A DNA stretch of 64,000 bases, from assembly GCA_932294295.1 (NCBI GenBank), contig OW028574.1:27226145-27290144 (forward strand), read 5' to 3'. Source of the stretch: Alitta virens (Eukaryota; Annelida; Polychaeta; Phyllodocida; Nereididae). Below, one piece after another: positions 23,101 through 36,195 of this stretch; positions within the stretch are counted from its first letter, which is position 1, and the number at the start of each line of letters is the position of its first letter. The position numbers and the translations under genes are program-made. A model generated the notes under the pieces. The model was not told the DNA's origin. It searched no databases and saw nothing but the letters and a program-made list of their open reading frames with translations.

Positions 23101-25458
23101 TTCTATAAGGCTATTATAGAGTGTTTCACTTTAGTGTCGCGTTGTTGTCGTTAGTTTTCTTGTCAGCATCCTGGCCCTCTACAACGGCCTTGACACCGCT
23201 ACGCACGAGTGCCCCTCGTGGCTATCATATTGCACGCTTCGTCCTCTTCCTCTCATTGGCTGTGCTAAGTGGACATAACATGCTGCTTAATCGGCGCGGT
23301 CTGTGAGTCTGGCATCTCACTGCTAAGTGCACTTCCTACATGGCTGTGTGTGTACTCTTGATAATTTAACTGTGCCACGTCGTTCCAAAAGGCTATTATA
23401 GAGTATTTAACTTCGGTGTTGCGTTGTTGTCGTTAGTTTTCTTGTCAGCATCCTGGCCCTCTACAACGGCCTTGACCCCGCTACGCACGAGTGCCCCACG
23501 TGGCTATCATAATGCACACTTCGTCCTCTGCCTCTTATTGGCTGTGCTAAGTGGACCTAACTTACTACTTAATTGGCGCGGTCTGTGGGTCTGGCATCTC
23601 ACTGCTAAATGCACTTCCTACATGGCTGTGTACTCTTGATGATTTAACTGTGCCACGTCATTCCATAAGGCTAATATAGAGTATTTCACTTTAGTGTTGC
23701 GTTGTTGTCGTTGGTTTTCTTGTCAGCATCCTGGCCCTCTACAACGGCCTTGACCCCGCTACGCACGAGTGCCCCACGTGACTAACATAAGGCTATTATA
23801 GAGTGTTTCACTTTGGTGTCGCGTTGTTGTCGTTAGTTTTCTTGTCAGCATCCTGGCCCTCTACAACGGCCTTGACACCGCTACGCACGATTGCCCCACG
23901 TGGCTATCATATTGCACGCTTAGTCCTCTTCCTCTCATTGGCTGTGCTAAGTGGACATAACTTGCTGCTTAATCGGCGCGGTGTGTGAGTCTGGCATCTC
24001 ACTGCTAAGTGCACTTCCTGCATGGCTGTGTACTCTTAATAATTTAACTGTGCCACTTCGTTCCAAAAGGCTATTATAGAGTATTTAACTTCGGTGTTGC
24101 GTTGTTGTCGTTAGTTTTCTTGTCAGCATCCTGGCCCTCTACAACGGCCTTGACCCCGCAACGCACGAGTGCCGCACGTAGCTATCATAATGCACGCTTC
24201 GTCCTATGCCTCTCATTGGCTGTGCTAACTGGACCTTACTTACTACTTCATTGGCGCGGCCTGTGAGTCTGGCATCTCACTGCTAAGTGCACTTCCTACA
24301 TGGCTGTGTACTCTTGATAATTTAACTGTGCCACTTCGTTCCAAAAGGCTATTATAGAGTATTTAACTTCGGTGTTGCGTTGTTGTCGTTAGTTTTCTTG
24401 TCAGCATCCTGGCCCTCTCCAACGGCCTTGACCCCGCTACGCACGAGTGCCCCACGTGGCTATCATAATGCACGCTTCGTCCTCTGCCTCTCATTGGCTG
24501 TGCTAAGTGGACCTTACTTACTACTTCATCGGCGCGGCCTGTGAGTCTGGCATCTCACTGCTAAGTGCACTTCCTACATTTTTGTGTACTCTTGATAATT
24601 TAACTGTGCCACGTCGTTCCCTGACGCTACTATAGAGTATTTCACTTCGGTGTTGCGTTGTTGTCGTTTGTTTTCTTGTCAGCATCCTGGCTCTCTGCAA
24701 CGGCCTTGACCCCGCTACGCACGAGTGCCCCACGTGGCTATCATAATGCACGCTTCGTCCTCTGCCTCTCATTGGCTGTGCCAAGTGGACCTACCTTACT
24801 ACTTAATCGGCGCGGTCTGCGAGTCTGGCATCTCACTGCTTAGTGCACTTCCTACATGGCTGTGTGTGTACTTTTGATAATTTAACTGTGCCACGTCGTT
24901 GCAAAAGGCTATTATAGAGTATTTAACTTCGGTGTTGCGTTGTTGTCGTTAGTTTTCTTTTCAGCATCCTGGCCCTCTACAATGGCCTTGACCCCGCTAC
25001 GCATGAGTGCCCCACGTGGCTATCATATTGCACGCTTCGTCCTCTGCCTCTCATTGGCTGTGTTAAGCGGACCTAACTTACTACTTCATCGGCGCGGCCT
25101 GTGAGTCTGGCATCTCACTGCTAAGTGCACTTCCCTCTGCAACGGCCTTGACCCCGCTACGCACGAGTGCCCCACGTGGCTATCATAATGCACGCTTCGT
25201 CCTCTGCCTCTCATTGGCTGTGCCAAGTGGACCTACCTTACTACTTAATCGGCGCGGTCTGTGAGTCTGGCATCTCACTGCTTAGTGCACTTCCTACATG
25301 GCTGTGTACTCTTGATAATTTAACTGTGCCACGTCATTCTATAAGGCTATTATAGAGTATTTCACTTTAGTGTTGCGTTGTTGTCGTTGGTTTTCTTGTC
25401 AGCATCCTGGCCCTCTACAACGGCCTTGACCCTGCTACGCACGAGTGCCCCACGTGAC
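23101..25458 (-). repeat. 2358-bp HOR, tandem copy 1
   Basis: This is the first of four consecutive units that match at a shift of 2358 bp. Boundary spacing through one period, read from 24281, is 278, 278, 282, 160, 400, 282, 400, 278. That is seven full monomers, two 122-bp units and one 160-bp unit. Private substitutions include CTTAGTCCTC at about 23920 and CCTATGCCTC at about 24205, where other copies have C. Homology at this shift begins near 23101, because the 122-bp unit expected just upstream is missing. Confidence 0.92.
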
Positions 25459-27816
25459 TAACATAAGGCTATTATAGAGTGTTTCACTTTAGTGTCGCGT
25501 TGTTGTCGTTAGTTTTCTTGTCAGCATCCTGGCCCTCTACAACGGCCTTGACACCGCTACGCACGAGTGCCCCTCGTGGCTATCATATTGCACGCTTCGT
25601 CCTCTTCCTCTCATTGGCTGTGCTAAGTGGACATAACATGCTGCTTAATCGGCGCGGTCTGTGAGTCTGGCATCTCACTGCTAAGTGCACTTCCTACATG
25701 GCTGTGTGTGTACTCTTGATAATTTAACTGTGCCACGTCGTTCCAAAAGGCTATTATAGAGTATTTAACTTCGGTGTTGCGTTGTTGTCGTTAGTTTTCT
25801 TGTCAGCATCCTGGCCCTCTACAACGGCCTTGACCCCGCTACGCACGAGTGCCCCACGTGGCTATCATAATGCACACTTCGTCCTCTGCCTCTTATTGGC
25901 TGTGCTAAGTGGACCTAACTTACTACTTAATTGGCACGGTCTGTGGGTCTGGCATCTCACTGCTAAATGCACTTCCTACATGGCTGTGTACTCTTGATGA
26001 TTTAACTGTGCCACGTCATTCCATAAGGCTAATATAGAGTATTTCACTTTAGTGTTGCGTTGTTGTCGTTGGTTTTCTTGTCAGCATCCTGGCCCTCTAC
26101 AACGGCCTTGACCCCGCTACGCACGAGTGCCCCACGTGACTAACATAAGGCTATTATAGAGTGTTTCACTTTGGTGTCGCGTTGTTGTCGTTAGTTTTCT
26201 TGTCAGCATCCTGGCCCTCTACAACGGCCTTGACACCGCTACGCACGATTGCCCCACGTGGCTATCATATTGCACGCTTCGTCCTCTTCCTCTCATTGGC
26301 TGTGCTAAGTGGACATAACTTGCTGCTTAATCGGCGCGGTGTGTGAGTCTGGCATCTCACTGCTAAGCGCACTTCCTGCATGGCTGTGTACTCTTGATAA
26401 TTTAACTGTGCCACTTCGTTCCAAAAGGCTATTATAGAGTATTTAACTTCGGTGTTGCGTTGTTGTCGTTAGTTTTCTTGTCAGCATCCTGGCCCTCTAC
26501 AACGGCCTTGACCCCGCAACGCACGAGTGCCGCACGTAGCTATCATAATGCACGCTTCGTCCTCTGCCTCTCATTGGCTGTGCTAACTGGACCTTACTTA
26601 CTACTTCATTGGCGCGGCCTGTGAGTCTGGCATCTCACTGCTAAGTGCACTTCCTACATGGCTGTGTACTCTTGATAATTTAACTGTGCCACTTCGTTCC
26701 AAAAGGCTATTATAGAGTATTTAACTTCGGTGTTGCGTTGTTGTCGTTAGTTTTCTTGTCAGCATCCTGGCCCTCTCCAACGGCCTTGACCCCGCTACGC
26801 ACGAGTGCCCCACGTGGCTATCATAATGCACGCTTCGTCCTCTGCCTCTCATTGGCTGTGCTAAGTGGACCTTACTTACTACTTCATCGGCGCGGCCTGT
26901 GAGTCTGGCATCTCACTGCTAAGTGCACTTCCTACATTTTTGTGTACTCTTGATAATTTAACTGTGCCACGTCGTTCCCTGACGCTACTATAGAGTATTT
27001 CACTTCGGTGTTGCGTTGTTGTCGTTTGTTTTCTTGTCAGCATCCTGGCTCTCTGCAACGGCCTTGACCCCGCTACGCACGAGTGCCCCACGTGGCTATC
27101 ATAATGCACGCTTCGTCCTCTGCCTCTCATTGGCTGTGCCAAGTGGACCTACCTTACTACTTAATCGGCGCGGTCTGCGAGTCTGGCATCTCACTGCTTA
27201 GTGCACTTCCTACATGGCTGTGTGTGTACTTTTGATAATTTAACTGTGCCACGTCGTTGCAAAAGGCTATTATAGAGTATTTAACTTCGGTGTTGCGTTG
27301 TTGTCGTTAGTTTTCTTTTCAGCATCCTGGCCCTCTACAATGGCCTTGACCCCGCTACGCATGAGTGCCCCACGTGGCTATCATATTGCACGCTTCGTCC
27401 TCTGCCTCTCATTGGCTGTGTTAAGCGGACCTAACTTACTACTTCATCGGCGCGGCCTGTGAGTCTGGCATCTCACTGCTAAGTGCACTTCCCTCTGCAA
27501 CGGCCTTGACCCCGCTACGCATGAGTGCCCCACGTGGCTATCATAATGCACGCTTCGTCCTCTGCCTCTCATTGGCTGTGCCAAGTGGACCTACCTTACT
27601 ACTTAATCGGCGCGGTCTGTGAGTCTGGCATCTCACTGCTTAGTGCACTTCCTACATGGCTGTGTACTCTTGATAATTTAACTGTGCCATGTCATTCTAT
27701 AAGGCTATTATAGAGTATTTCACTTTAGTGTTGCGTTGTTGTCGTTGGTTTTCTTGTCAGCATCCTGGCCCTCTACAACGGCCTTGACCCTGCTACGCAC
27801 GAGTGCCCCACGTGAC
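25459..27816 (-). repeat. 2358-bp HOR, tandem copy 2
   Basis: Near-identical to the neighbouring copies. Private changes seen include GCTAAGCGC at about 26361, CGCATGAGTG at about 27520 in place of CGCACGAGTG, and CCATGTCATT at about 27690 in place of CCACGTCATT. All three are transitions; the last two lie at CpG sites. Confidence 0.92.
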
Positions 27817-30174
27817 TAACATAAGGCTATTATAGAGTGTTTCACTTTAGTGTCGCGTTGTTGTCGTTAGTTTTCTTGTCAGCATCCTGGCCCTCTACAA
27901 CGGCCTTGACACCGCTACGCACGAGTGCCCCTCGTGGCTATCATATTGCACGCTTCGTCCTCTTCCTCTCATTGGCTGTGCTAAGTGGACATAACATGCT
28001 GCTTAATCGGCGCGGTCTGTGAGTCTGGCATCTCACTGCTAAGTGCACTTCCTACATGGCTGTGTGTGTACTCTTGATAATTTAACTGTGCCACGTCGTT
28101 CCAAAAGGCTATTATAGAGTATTTAACTTCGGTGTTGCGTTGTTGTCGTTAGTTTTCTTGTCAGCATCCTGGCCCTCTACAACGGCCTTGACCCCGCTAC
28201 GCACGAGTGCCCCACGTGGCTATCATAATGCACACTTCGTCCTCTGCCTCTTATTGGCTGTGCTAAGTGGACCTAACTTACTACTTAATTGGCACGGTCT
28301 GTGGGTCTGGCATCTCACTGCTAAATGCACTTCCTACATGGCTGTGTACTCTTGATGATTTAACTGTGCCACGTCATTCCATAAGGCTAATATAGAGTAT
28401 TTCACTTTAGTGTTGCGTTGTTGTCGTTGGTTTTCTTGTCAGCATCCTGGCCCTCTACAACGGCCTTGACCCCGCTACGCACGAGTGCCCCACGTGACTA
28501 ACATAAGGCTATTATAGAGTGTTTCACTTTGGTGTCGCGTTGTTGTCGTTAGTTTTCTTGTCAGCATCCTGGCCCTCTACAACGGCCTTGACACCGCTAC
28601 GCACGATTGCCCCACGTGGCTATCATATTGCACGCTTCGTCCTCTTCCTCTCATTGGCTGTGCTAAGTGGACATAACTTGCTGCTTAATCGGCGCGGTGT
28701 GTGAGTCTGGCATCTCACTGCTAAGTGCACTTCCTGCATGGCTGTGTACTCTTGATAATTTAACTGTGCCACTTCGTTCCAAAAGGCTATTATAGAGTAT
28801 TTAACTTCGGTGTTGCGTTGTTGTCGTTAGTTTTCTTGTCAGCATCCTGGCCCTCTACAACGGCCTTGACCCCGCAACGCACGAGTGCCGCACGTAGCTA
28901 TCATAATGCACGCTTCGTCCTCTGCCTCTCATTGGCTGTGCTAACTGGACCTTACTTACTACTTCATTGGCGCGGCCTGTGAGTCTGGCATCTCACTGCT
29001 AAGTGCACTTCCTACATGGCTGTGTACTCTTGATAATTTAACTGTGCCACTTCGTTCCAAAAGGCTATTATAGAGTATTTAACTTCGGTGTTGCGTTGTT
29101 GTCGTTAGTTTTCTTGTCAGCATCCTGGCCCTCTCCAACGGCCTTGACCCCGCTACGCACGAGTGCCCCACGTGGCTATCATAATGCACGCTTCGTCCTC
29201 TGCCTCTCATTGGCTGTGCTAAGTGGACCTTACTTACTACTTCATCGGCGCGGCCTGTGAGTCTGGCATCTCACTGCTAAGTGCACTTCCTACATTTTTG
29301 TGTACTCTTGATAATTTAACTGTGCCACGTCGTTCCCTGACGCTACTATAGAGTATTTCACTTCGGTGTTGCGTTGTTGTCGTTTGTTTTCTTGTCAGCA
29401 TCCTGGCTCTCTGCAACGGCCTTGACCCCGCTACGCACGAGTGCCCCACGTGGCTATCATAATGCACGCTTCGTCCTCTGCCTCTCATTGGCTGTGCCAA
29501 GTGGACCTACCTTACTACTTAATCGGCGCGGTCTGCGAGTCTGGCATCTCACTGCTTAGTGCACTTCCTACATGGCTGTGTGTGTACTTTTGATAATTTA
29601 ACTGTGCCACGTCGTTGCAAAAGGCTATTATAGAGTATTTAACTTCGGTGTTGCGTTGTTGTCGTTAGTTTTCTTTTCAGCATCCTGGCCCTCTACAATG
29701 GCCTTGACCCCGCTACGCATGAGTGCCCCACGTGGCTATCATATTGCACGCTTCGTCCTCTGCCTCTCATTGGCTGTGTTAAGCGGACCTAACTTACTAC
29801 TTCATCGGCGCGGCCTGTGAGTCTGGCATCTCACTGCTAAGTGCACTTCCCTCTGCAACGGCCTTGACCCCGCTACGCACGAGTGCCCCACGTGGCTATC
29901 ATAATGCACGCTTCGTCCTCTGCCTCTCATTGGCTGTGCCAAGTGGACCTACCTTACTACTTAATCGGCGCGGTCTGTGAGTCTGGCATCTCACTGCTTA
30001 GTGCACTTCCTACATGGCTGTGTACTCTTGATAATTTAACTGTGCCACGTCATTCTATAAGGCTATTATAGAGTATTTCACTTTAGTGTTGCGTTGTTGT
30101 CGTTGGTTTTCTTGTCAGCATCCTGGCCCTCTACAACGGCCTTGACCCTGCTACGCACGAGTGCCCCACGTGAC
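27817..30174 (-). repeat. 2358-bp HOR, tandem copy 3
   Basis: The same subtype order and spacing as copies 1 and 2, with boundaries 28037, 28319, 28719, 28997, 29275, 29553, 29835 and 29995. I noticed no private structural change. It is a good consensus copy. Confidence 0.92.
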
Positions 30175-32532
30175 TAACATAAGGCTATTATAGAGTGTTT
30201 CACTTTAGTGTCGCGTTGTTGTCGTTAGTTTTCTTGTCAGCATCCTGGCCCTCTACAACGGCCTTGACACCGCTACGCACGAGTGCCCCTCGTGGCTATC
30301 ATATTGCACGCTTCGTCCTCTTCCTCTCATTGGCTGTGCTAAGTGGACATAACATGCTGCTTAATCGGCGCGGTCTGTGAGTCTGGCATCTCACTGCTAA
30401 GTGCACTTCCTACATGGCTGTGTGTGTACTCTTGATAATTTAACTGTGCCACGTCGTTCCAAAAGGCTATTATAGAGTATTTAACTTCGGTGTTGCGTTG
30501 TTGTCGTTAGTTTTCTTGTCAGCATCCTGGCCCTCTACAACGGCCTTGACCCCGCTACGCACGAGTGCCCCACGTGGCTATCATAATGCACACTTCGTCC
30601 TCTGCCTCTTATTGGCTGTGCTAAGTGGACCTAACTTACTACTTAATTGGCACGGTCTGTGGGTCTGGCATCTCACTGCTAAATGCACTTCCTACATGGC
30701 TGTGTACTCTTGATGATTTAACTGTGCCACGTCATTCCATAAGGCTAATATAGAGTATTTCACTTTAGTGTTGCGTTGTTGTCGTTGGTTTTCTTGTCAG
30801 CATCCTGGCCCTCTACAACGGCCTTGACCCCGCTATGCACGAGTGCCCCACGTGACTAACATAAGGCTATTATAGAGTGTTTCACTTTGGTGTCGCGTTG
30901 TTGTCGTTAGTTTTCTTGTCAGCATCCTGGCCCTCTACAACGGCCTTGACACCGCTACGCACGATTGCCCCACGTGGCTATCATATTGCACGCTTCGTCC
31001 TCTTCCTCTCATTGGCTGTGCTAAGTGGACATAACTTGCTGCTTAATCGGCGCGGTGTGTGAGTCTGGCATCTCACTGCTAAGTGCACTTCCTGCATGGC
31101 TGTGTACTCTTGATAATTTAACTGTGCCACTTCGTTCCAAAAGGCTATTATAGAGTATTTAACTTCGGTGTTGCGTTGTTGTCGTTAGTTTTCTTGTCAG
31201 CATCCTGGCCCTCTACAACGGCCTTGACCCCGCAACGCACGAGTGCCGCACGTAGCTATCATAATGCACGCTTCGTCCTCTGCCTCTCATTGGCTGTGCT
31301 AACTGGACCTTACTTACTACTTCATTGGCGCGGCCTGTGAGTCTGGCATCTCACTGCTAAGTGCACTTCCTACATGGCTGTGTACTCTTGATAATTTAAC
31401 TGTGCCACTTCGTTCCAAAAGGCTATTATAGAGTATTTAACTTCGGTGTTGCGTTGTTGTCGTTAGTTTTCTTGTCAGCATCCTGGCCCTCTCCAACGGC
31501 CTTGACCCCGCTACGCACGAGTGCCCCACGTGGCTATCATAATGCACGCTTCGTCCTCTGCCTCTCATTGGCTGTGCTAAGTGGACCTTACTTACTACTT
31601 CATCGGCGCGGCCTGTGAGTCTGGCATCTCACTGCTAAGTGCACTTCCTACATTTTTGTGTACTCTTGATAATTTAACTGTGCCACGTCGTTCCCTGACG
31701 CTACTATAGAGTATTTCACTTCGGTGTTGCGTTGTTGTCGTTTGTTTTCTTGTCAGCATCCTGGCTCTCTGCAACGGCCTTGACCCCGCTACGCACGAGT
31801 GCCCCACGTGGCTATCATAATGCACGCTTCGTCCTCTGCCTCTCATTGGCTGTGCCAAGTGGACCTACCTTACTACTTAATCGGCGCGGTCTGCGAGTCT
31901 GGCATCTCACTGCTTAGTGCACTTCCTACATGGCTGTGTGTGTACTTTTGATAATTTAACTGTGCCACGTCGTTGCAAAAGGCTATTATAGAGTATTTAA
32001 CTTCGGTGTTGCGTTGTTGTCGTTGGTTTTCTTTTCAGCATCCTGGCCCTCTACAATGGCCTTGACCCCGCTACGCATGAGTGCCCCACGTGGCTATCAT
32101 ATTGCACGCTTCGTCCTCTGCCTCTCATTGGCTGTGTTAAGCGGACCTAACTTACTACTTCATCGGCGCGGCCTGTGAGTCTGGCATCTCACTGCTAAGT
32201 GCACTTCCCTCTGCAACGGCCTTGACCCCGCTACGCACGAGTGCCCCACGTGGCTATCATAATGCACGCTTCGTCCTCTGCCTCTCATTGGCTGTGCCAA
32301 GTGGACCTACCTTACTACTTAATCGGCGCGGTCTGTGAGTCTGGCATCTCACTGCTTAGTGCACTTCCTACATGGCTGTGTACTCTTGATAATTTAACTG
32401 TGCCACGTCATTCTATAAGGCTATTATAGAGTATTTCACTTTAGTGTTGCGTTGTTGTCGTTGGTTTTCTTGTCAGCATCCTGGCCCTCTACAACGGCCT
32501 TGACCCTGCTACGCACGAGTGCCCCACGTGAC
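30175..32532 (-). repeat. 2358-bp HOR, tandem copy 4
   Basis: The last full copy. It carries CGCTATGCAC at about 30836 where the other copies have CGCTACGCAC, and TCGTTGGTTTTC at about 32020 where the others have TCGTTAGTTTTC. After 32532 a partial fifth copy runs to about 32915. There the order jumps to a CGCAACGCACGAGTGCCGC monomer, so a 282-bp plus 400-bp step is skipped and the clean HOR run ends. Confidence 0.92.
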
Positions 32533-34693
32533 TAACATAAGGCTATTATAGAGTATTTCACTTTAGTGTTGCGTTGTTGTCGTTGGTTTTCTTGTCAGCA
32601 TCCTGGCCCTCTACAACGGCCTTGACACCGCTACGCACGAGTGCCCCTCGTGGCTATCATATTGCACGCTTCGTCCTCTTCCTCTCATTGGCTGTGCTAA
32701 GTGGACATAACATGCTGCTTAATCGGCGCGGTCTGTGAGTCTGGCATCTGACTGCTAAGTGCACTTCCTACATGGCTGTGTGTGTACTCTTGATAATTTA
32801 ACTGTGCCACGTCGTTCCAAAAGGCTATTATAGAGTATTTAACTTCGGTGTTGCGTTGTTGTCGTTAGTTTTCTTGTCAGCATCCTGGCCCACTACAACG
32901 GCCTTGACCCCGCAACGCACGAGTGCCGCACGTAGCTATCATAATGCACGCTTCGTCCTCTGCCTCTCATTGGCTGTGCTAACTGGACCTTACTTACTAC
33001 TTCATTGGCGCGGCCTGTGAGTCTGGCATCTCACTGCTAAGTGCACTTCCTACATTTTTGTGTACTCTTGATAATTTAACTGTGCCACGTCGTTCCCTGA
33101 CGCTACTATAGAGTATTTCACTTCGGTGTTGCGTTGTTGTCGTTTGTTTTCTTGTCAGCATCCTGGCTCTCTGCAACGGCCTTGACCCCGCTACGCACGA
33201 GTGCCCCACGTGGCTATCATAATGCACACTTCGTCCTCTGCCTCTCATTGGCTGTGCCAAGTGGACCTACCTTACTACTTAATCGGCGCGGTCTGCGAGT
33301 CTGGCATCTCACTGCTTAGTGCACTTCCTACATGGCTGTGTACTCATGATAATTTAACTGTGCCACGTCATTCTATAAGGCTATTATAGAGTATTTCACT
33401 TTAGTGTTGCGTTGTTGTCGTTGGTTTTCTTGTCAGCATCCTGGCCCTCTACAACGGCCTTGACCCCGCTACGCACGAGTGCCCCACGTGACTAACATAA
33501 GGCTATTATAGAGTGTTTCACTTTAGTGTCGCGTTGTTGTCGTTAGTTTTCTTGTCAGCATCCTGGCCCTCTACAACGGCCTTGACACCGCTACGCACGA
33601 GTGCCCCTCGTGGCTATCATATTGCACGCTTCGTCCTCTTCCTCTCATTGGCTGTGCTAAGTGGACATAACTTGCTGCTTAATCGGCGCGGTCTGTGAGT
33701 CTGGCATCTCACTGCTAAGTGCACTTCCTACATGACTGTGTACTCTTGATAATTTAACTGGGCCACTTCGTTCTAAAAGGCTATTATAGAGTATTTAACT
33801 TCGGTGTTGCGTTGTTGTCGTTAGTTTTCTTGTCAGCATCCTGGCCCTCTCCAACGGCCTTGACCCCGCTATGCACGAGTGCCCCACGTGGCTATCATAA
33901 TGCACGCTTCGTCCTCTGTCTCTCATTGGCTGTGCTAAGTGGACCTAACTTACTACTTCATCGGCGCGGTCTGTGAGTCTGGCATCTCACTGCTCAGTGC
34001 ACTTCCTACATGGCTGTGAACTCTTGATAATTTAACTGTGTCACGTCGTTCCCTGACGCTACTATAGAGTATTTCACTACGGTGTTGCGTTGTTGTCGTT
34101 TGTTTTCTTGTCAGCATCCTGGCTCTCTGCAACGGCCTTGACCCCGCTACGCACGAGTGCCCCACGTGGTTATCATAATGCATGCTTCGTCCTCTTCCTC
34201 TCATTGGCTGTGCCAAGTGGACCTACTTTACTACTTCATCGGCGCGGCCTGTGAGTCTGGCATCTCACTGCTAAGTGCACTTCCTACATGGCTGTGTGTG
34301 TACTCTTGATAATTTAACTGTGCCACGTCGTTCCAAAAGGCTATTATAGAGTATTTCACTATAGTGTTGAGTTGTTGTTATTAGTTTTCTTGTCAGCATC
34401 CTGGCTCTCTGCAACGGCCTTGACCCCGCTACGCACGAGTGCCCCACGTGGCTATCATAATGCACACTTCGTCCTCTGCCTCTCATTGGCAGTGCCAAGT
34501 GGACCTAACTTACTACTTAATCGGCGCGGTCTCTGAGTCTGGCATCTCACTGCTAAGTGCGCTTCCTACATGGCTGTGTACTCTTGATAATTTAACTGTG
34601 CCACGTCGTTCCAAAAGGCTATTATAGACTATTTCACTTTAGTGTCGCGTTGTTGTCGTTAGTTTTCTTGTCAGCATCCTGGCCCTCTACAAC
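32533..34693 (-). repeat. Irregular satellite stretch after the 2358-bp HOR run
   Basis: Boundaries are 32753, 33035, 33313, 33713, 33991, 34269 and 34551. It holds a partial fifth HOR copy with a converted patch at about 32550-32590, then monomers in an order not repeated nearby. One monomer boundary reads TGCTCAGT (33991). That variant recurs at 35785 and 37287 in the following 1502-bp duplication and, in forward sense, near 51989 and 54893. Confidence 0.85.
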
Positions 34694-36195
34694 GGCCTTG
34701 ACCCCGCTACGCACGAGTGCCCCACGTGGCTATCATAATGCACGCTTCGTCCTCTGCCTCTCATTGGCTGTGCTAAGTGGACCTTACTTACTACTTCATC
34801 GGCGCGGCCTGTGAGTCTGGCATCTCACTGCTAAGTGCACTTCCTACATTTTTGTGTACTCTTGATAATTTAACTGTGCCACGTCGTTCCCTGACGCTAC
34901 TATAGAGTATTTCACTTTGGTGTTGCGTTGTTGTCGTTTGTTTTCTTGTCAGCATCCTGGCTCTCTGCAACGGCCTTGACCCCGCTACGCACGAGTGCCC
35001 CACGTGGCTATCATAATGCACGCTTCGTCCTCTGCCTCTCATTGGCTGTGCCAAGTGGACCTACCTTACTACTTAATCGGCGCGGTCTGTGAGTCTGGCA
35101 TCTCACTGCTTAGTGCACTTCCTACATGGCTGTGTACTCTTGATAATTTAACTGTGCCACGTCATTCTATAAGGCTATTATAGAGTATTTCACTTTAGTG
35201 TTGCGTTGTTGTCGTTGGTTTTCTTGTCAGCATCCTGGCCCTCTACAACGGCCTTGACCCCGCTACGCACGAGTGCCCCACGTGACTAACATAAGGCTAT
35301 TATAGAGTGTTTCACTTTAGTGTCTCGTTGTTGTCGTTAGTTTTCTTGTCAGCATCCTGGCCCTCTACAACGGCCTTGACACCGCTACGCACGAGTGCCC
35401 CTCGTGGCTATCATATTGCACGCTTCGTCCTCTTCCTCTCATTGGCTGTGCTAAGTGGACATAACTTGCTGCTTAATCGGCGCGGTCTGTGAGTCTGGCA
35501 TCTCACTGCTAAGTGCACTTCCTACATGACTGTGTACTCTTGATAATTTAACTGGGCCACTTCGTTCTAAAAGGCTATTATAGAGTATTTAACTTCGGTG
35601 TTGCGTTGTTGTCGTTAGTTTTCTTGTCAGCATCCTGGCCCTCTACATCGGCCTAGACCCCGCAACGCATTAGTGCCCCACGTAGCTATCATACTGCACG
35701 CTTCGTCCTCTTCCTCTCATTGGCTGTGCTAAGTGGACATAACTTGCTGCTTAATCGGCGCGGTCTGTGAGTCTGGCATCTCACTGCTCAGTGCACTTCC
35801 TACATGGCTGTGAACTCTTGATAATTTAACTGTGTCACGTCGTTCCCTGACGCTACTATAGAGTATTTCACTTCGGTGTTGCGTTGTTGTCGTTTGTTTT
35901 CTTGTCAGCATCCTGGCTCTCTGCAACGGCCTTGACCCCGCTACGCACGAGTGCCCCACGTGGTTATCATAATGCATGCTTCGTCCTCTTCCTCTCATTG
36001 GCTGTGCTAAGTGCACCTACCTTACTACTTCATCGGCGCGGCCTGTGAGTCTGGCATCTCTTCCTACATGGCTGTGTGTGTACTCTTGATAATATAACTG
36101 TGCCACGTCGTTGCAAAAGGCTATTATAGAGTATTTAACTTCGGTGTTGCGTTGTTGTCGTTAGTTTTCTTTTCAGCATCCTGGCCCTCTACAAT
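34694..36195 (-). repeat. 1502-bp duplication, copy 1
   Basis: Positions 34694-36215 match those 1502 bp downstream, with private variants in common: CACTTTGGTG (34914 and 36416), GTGTCTCGTTG (35322 and 36824) and GCATTAGTGCC (35667 and 37169). The unit holds one 122-bp unit and one monomer with the 14-bp boundary deletion (near 36060). I saw no internal differences. Confidence 0.9.
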
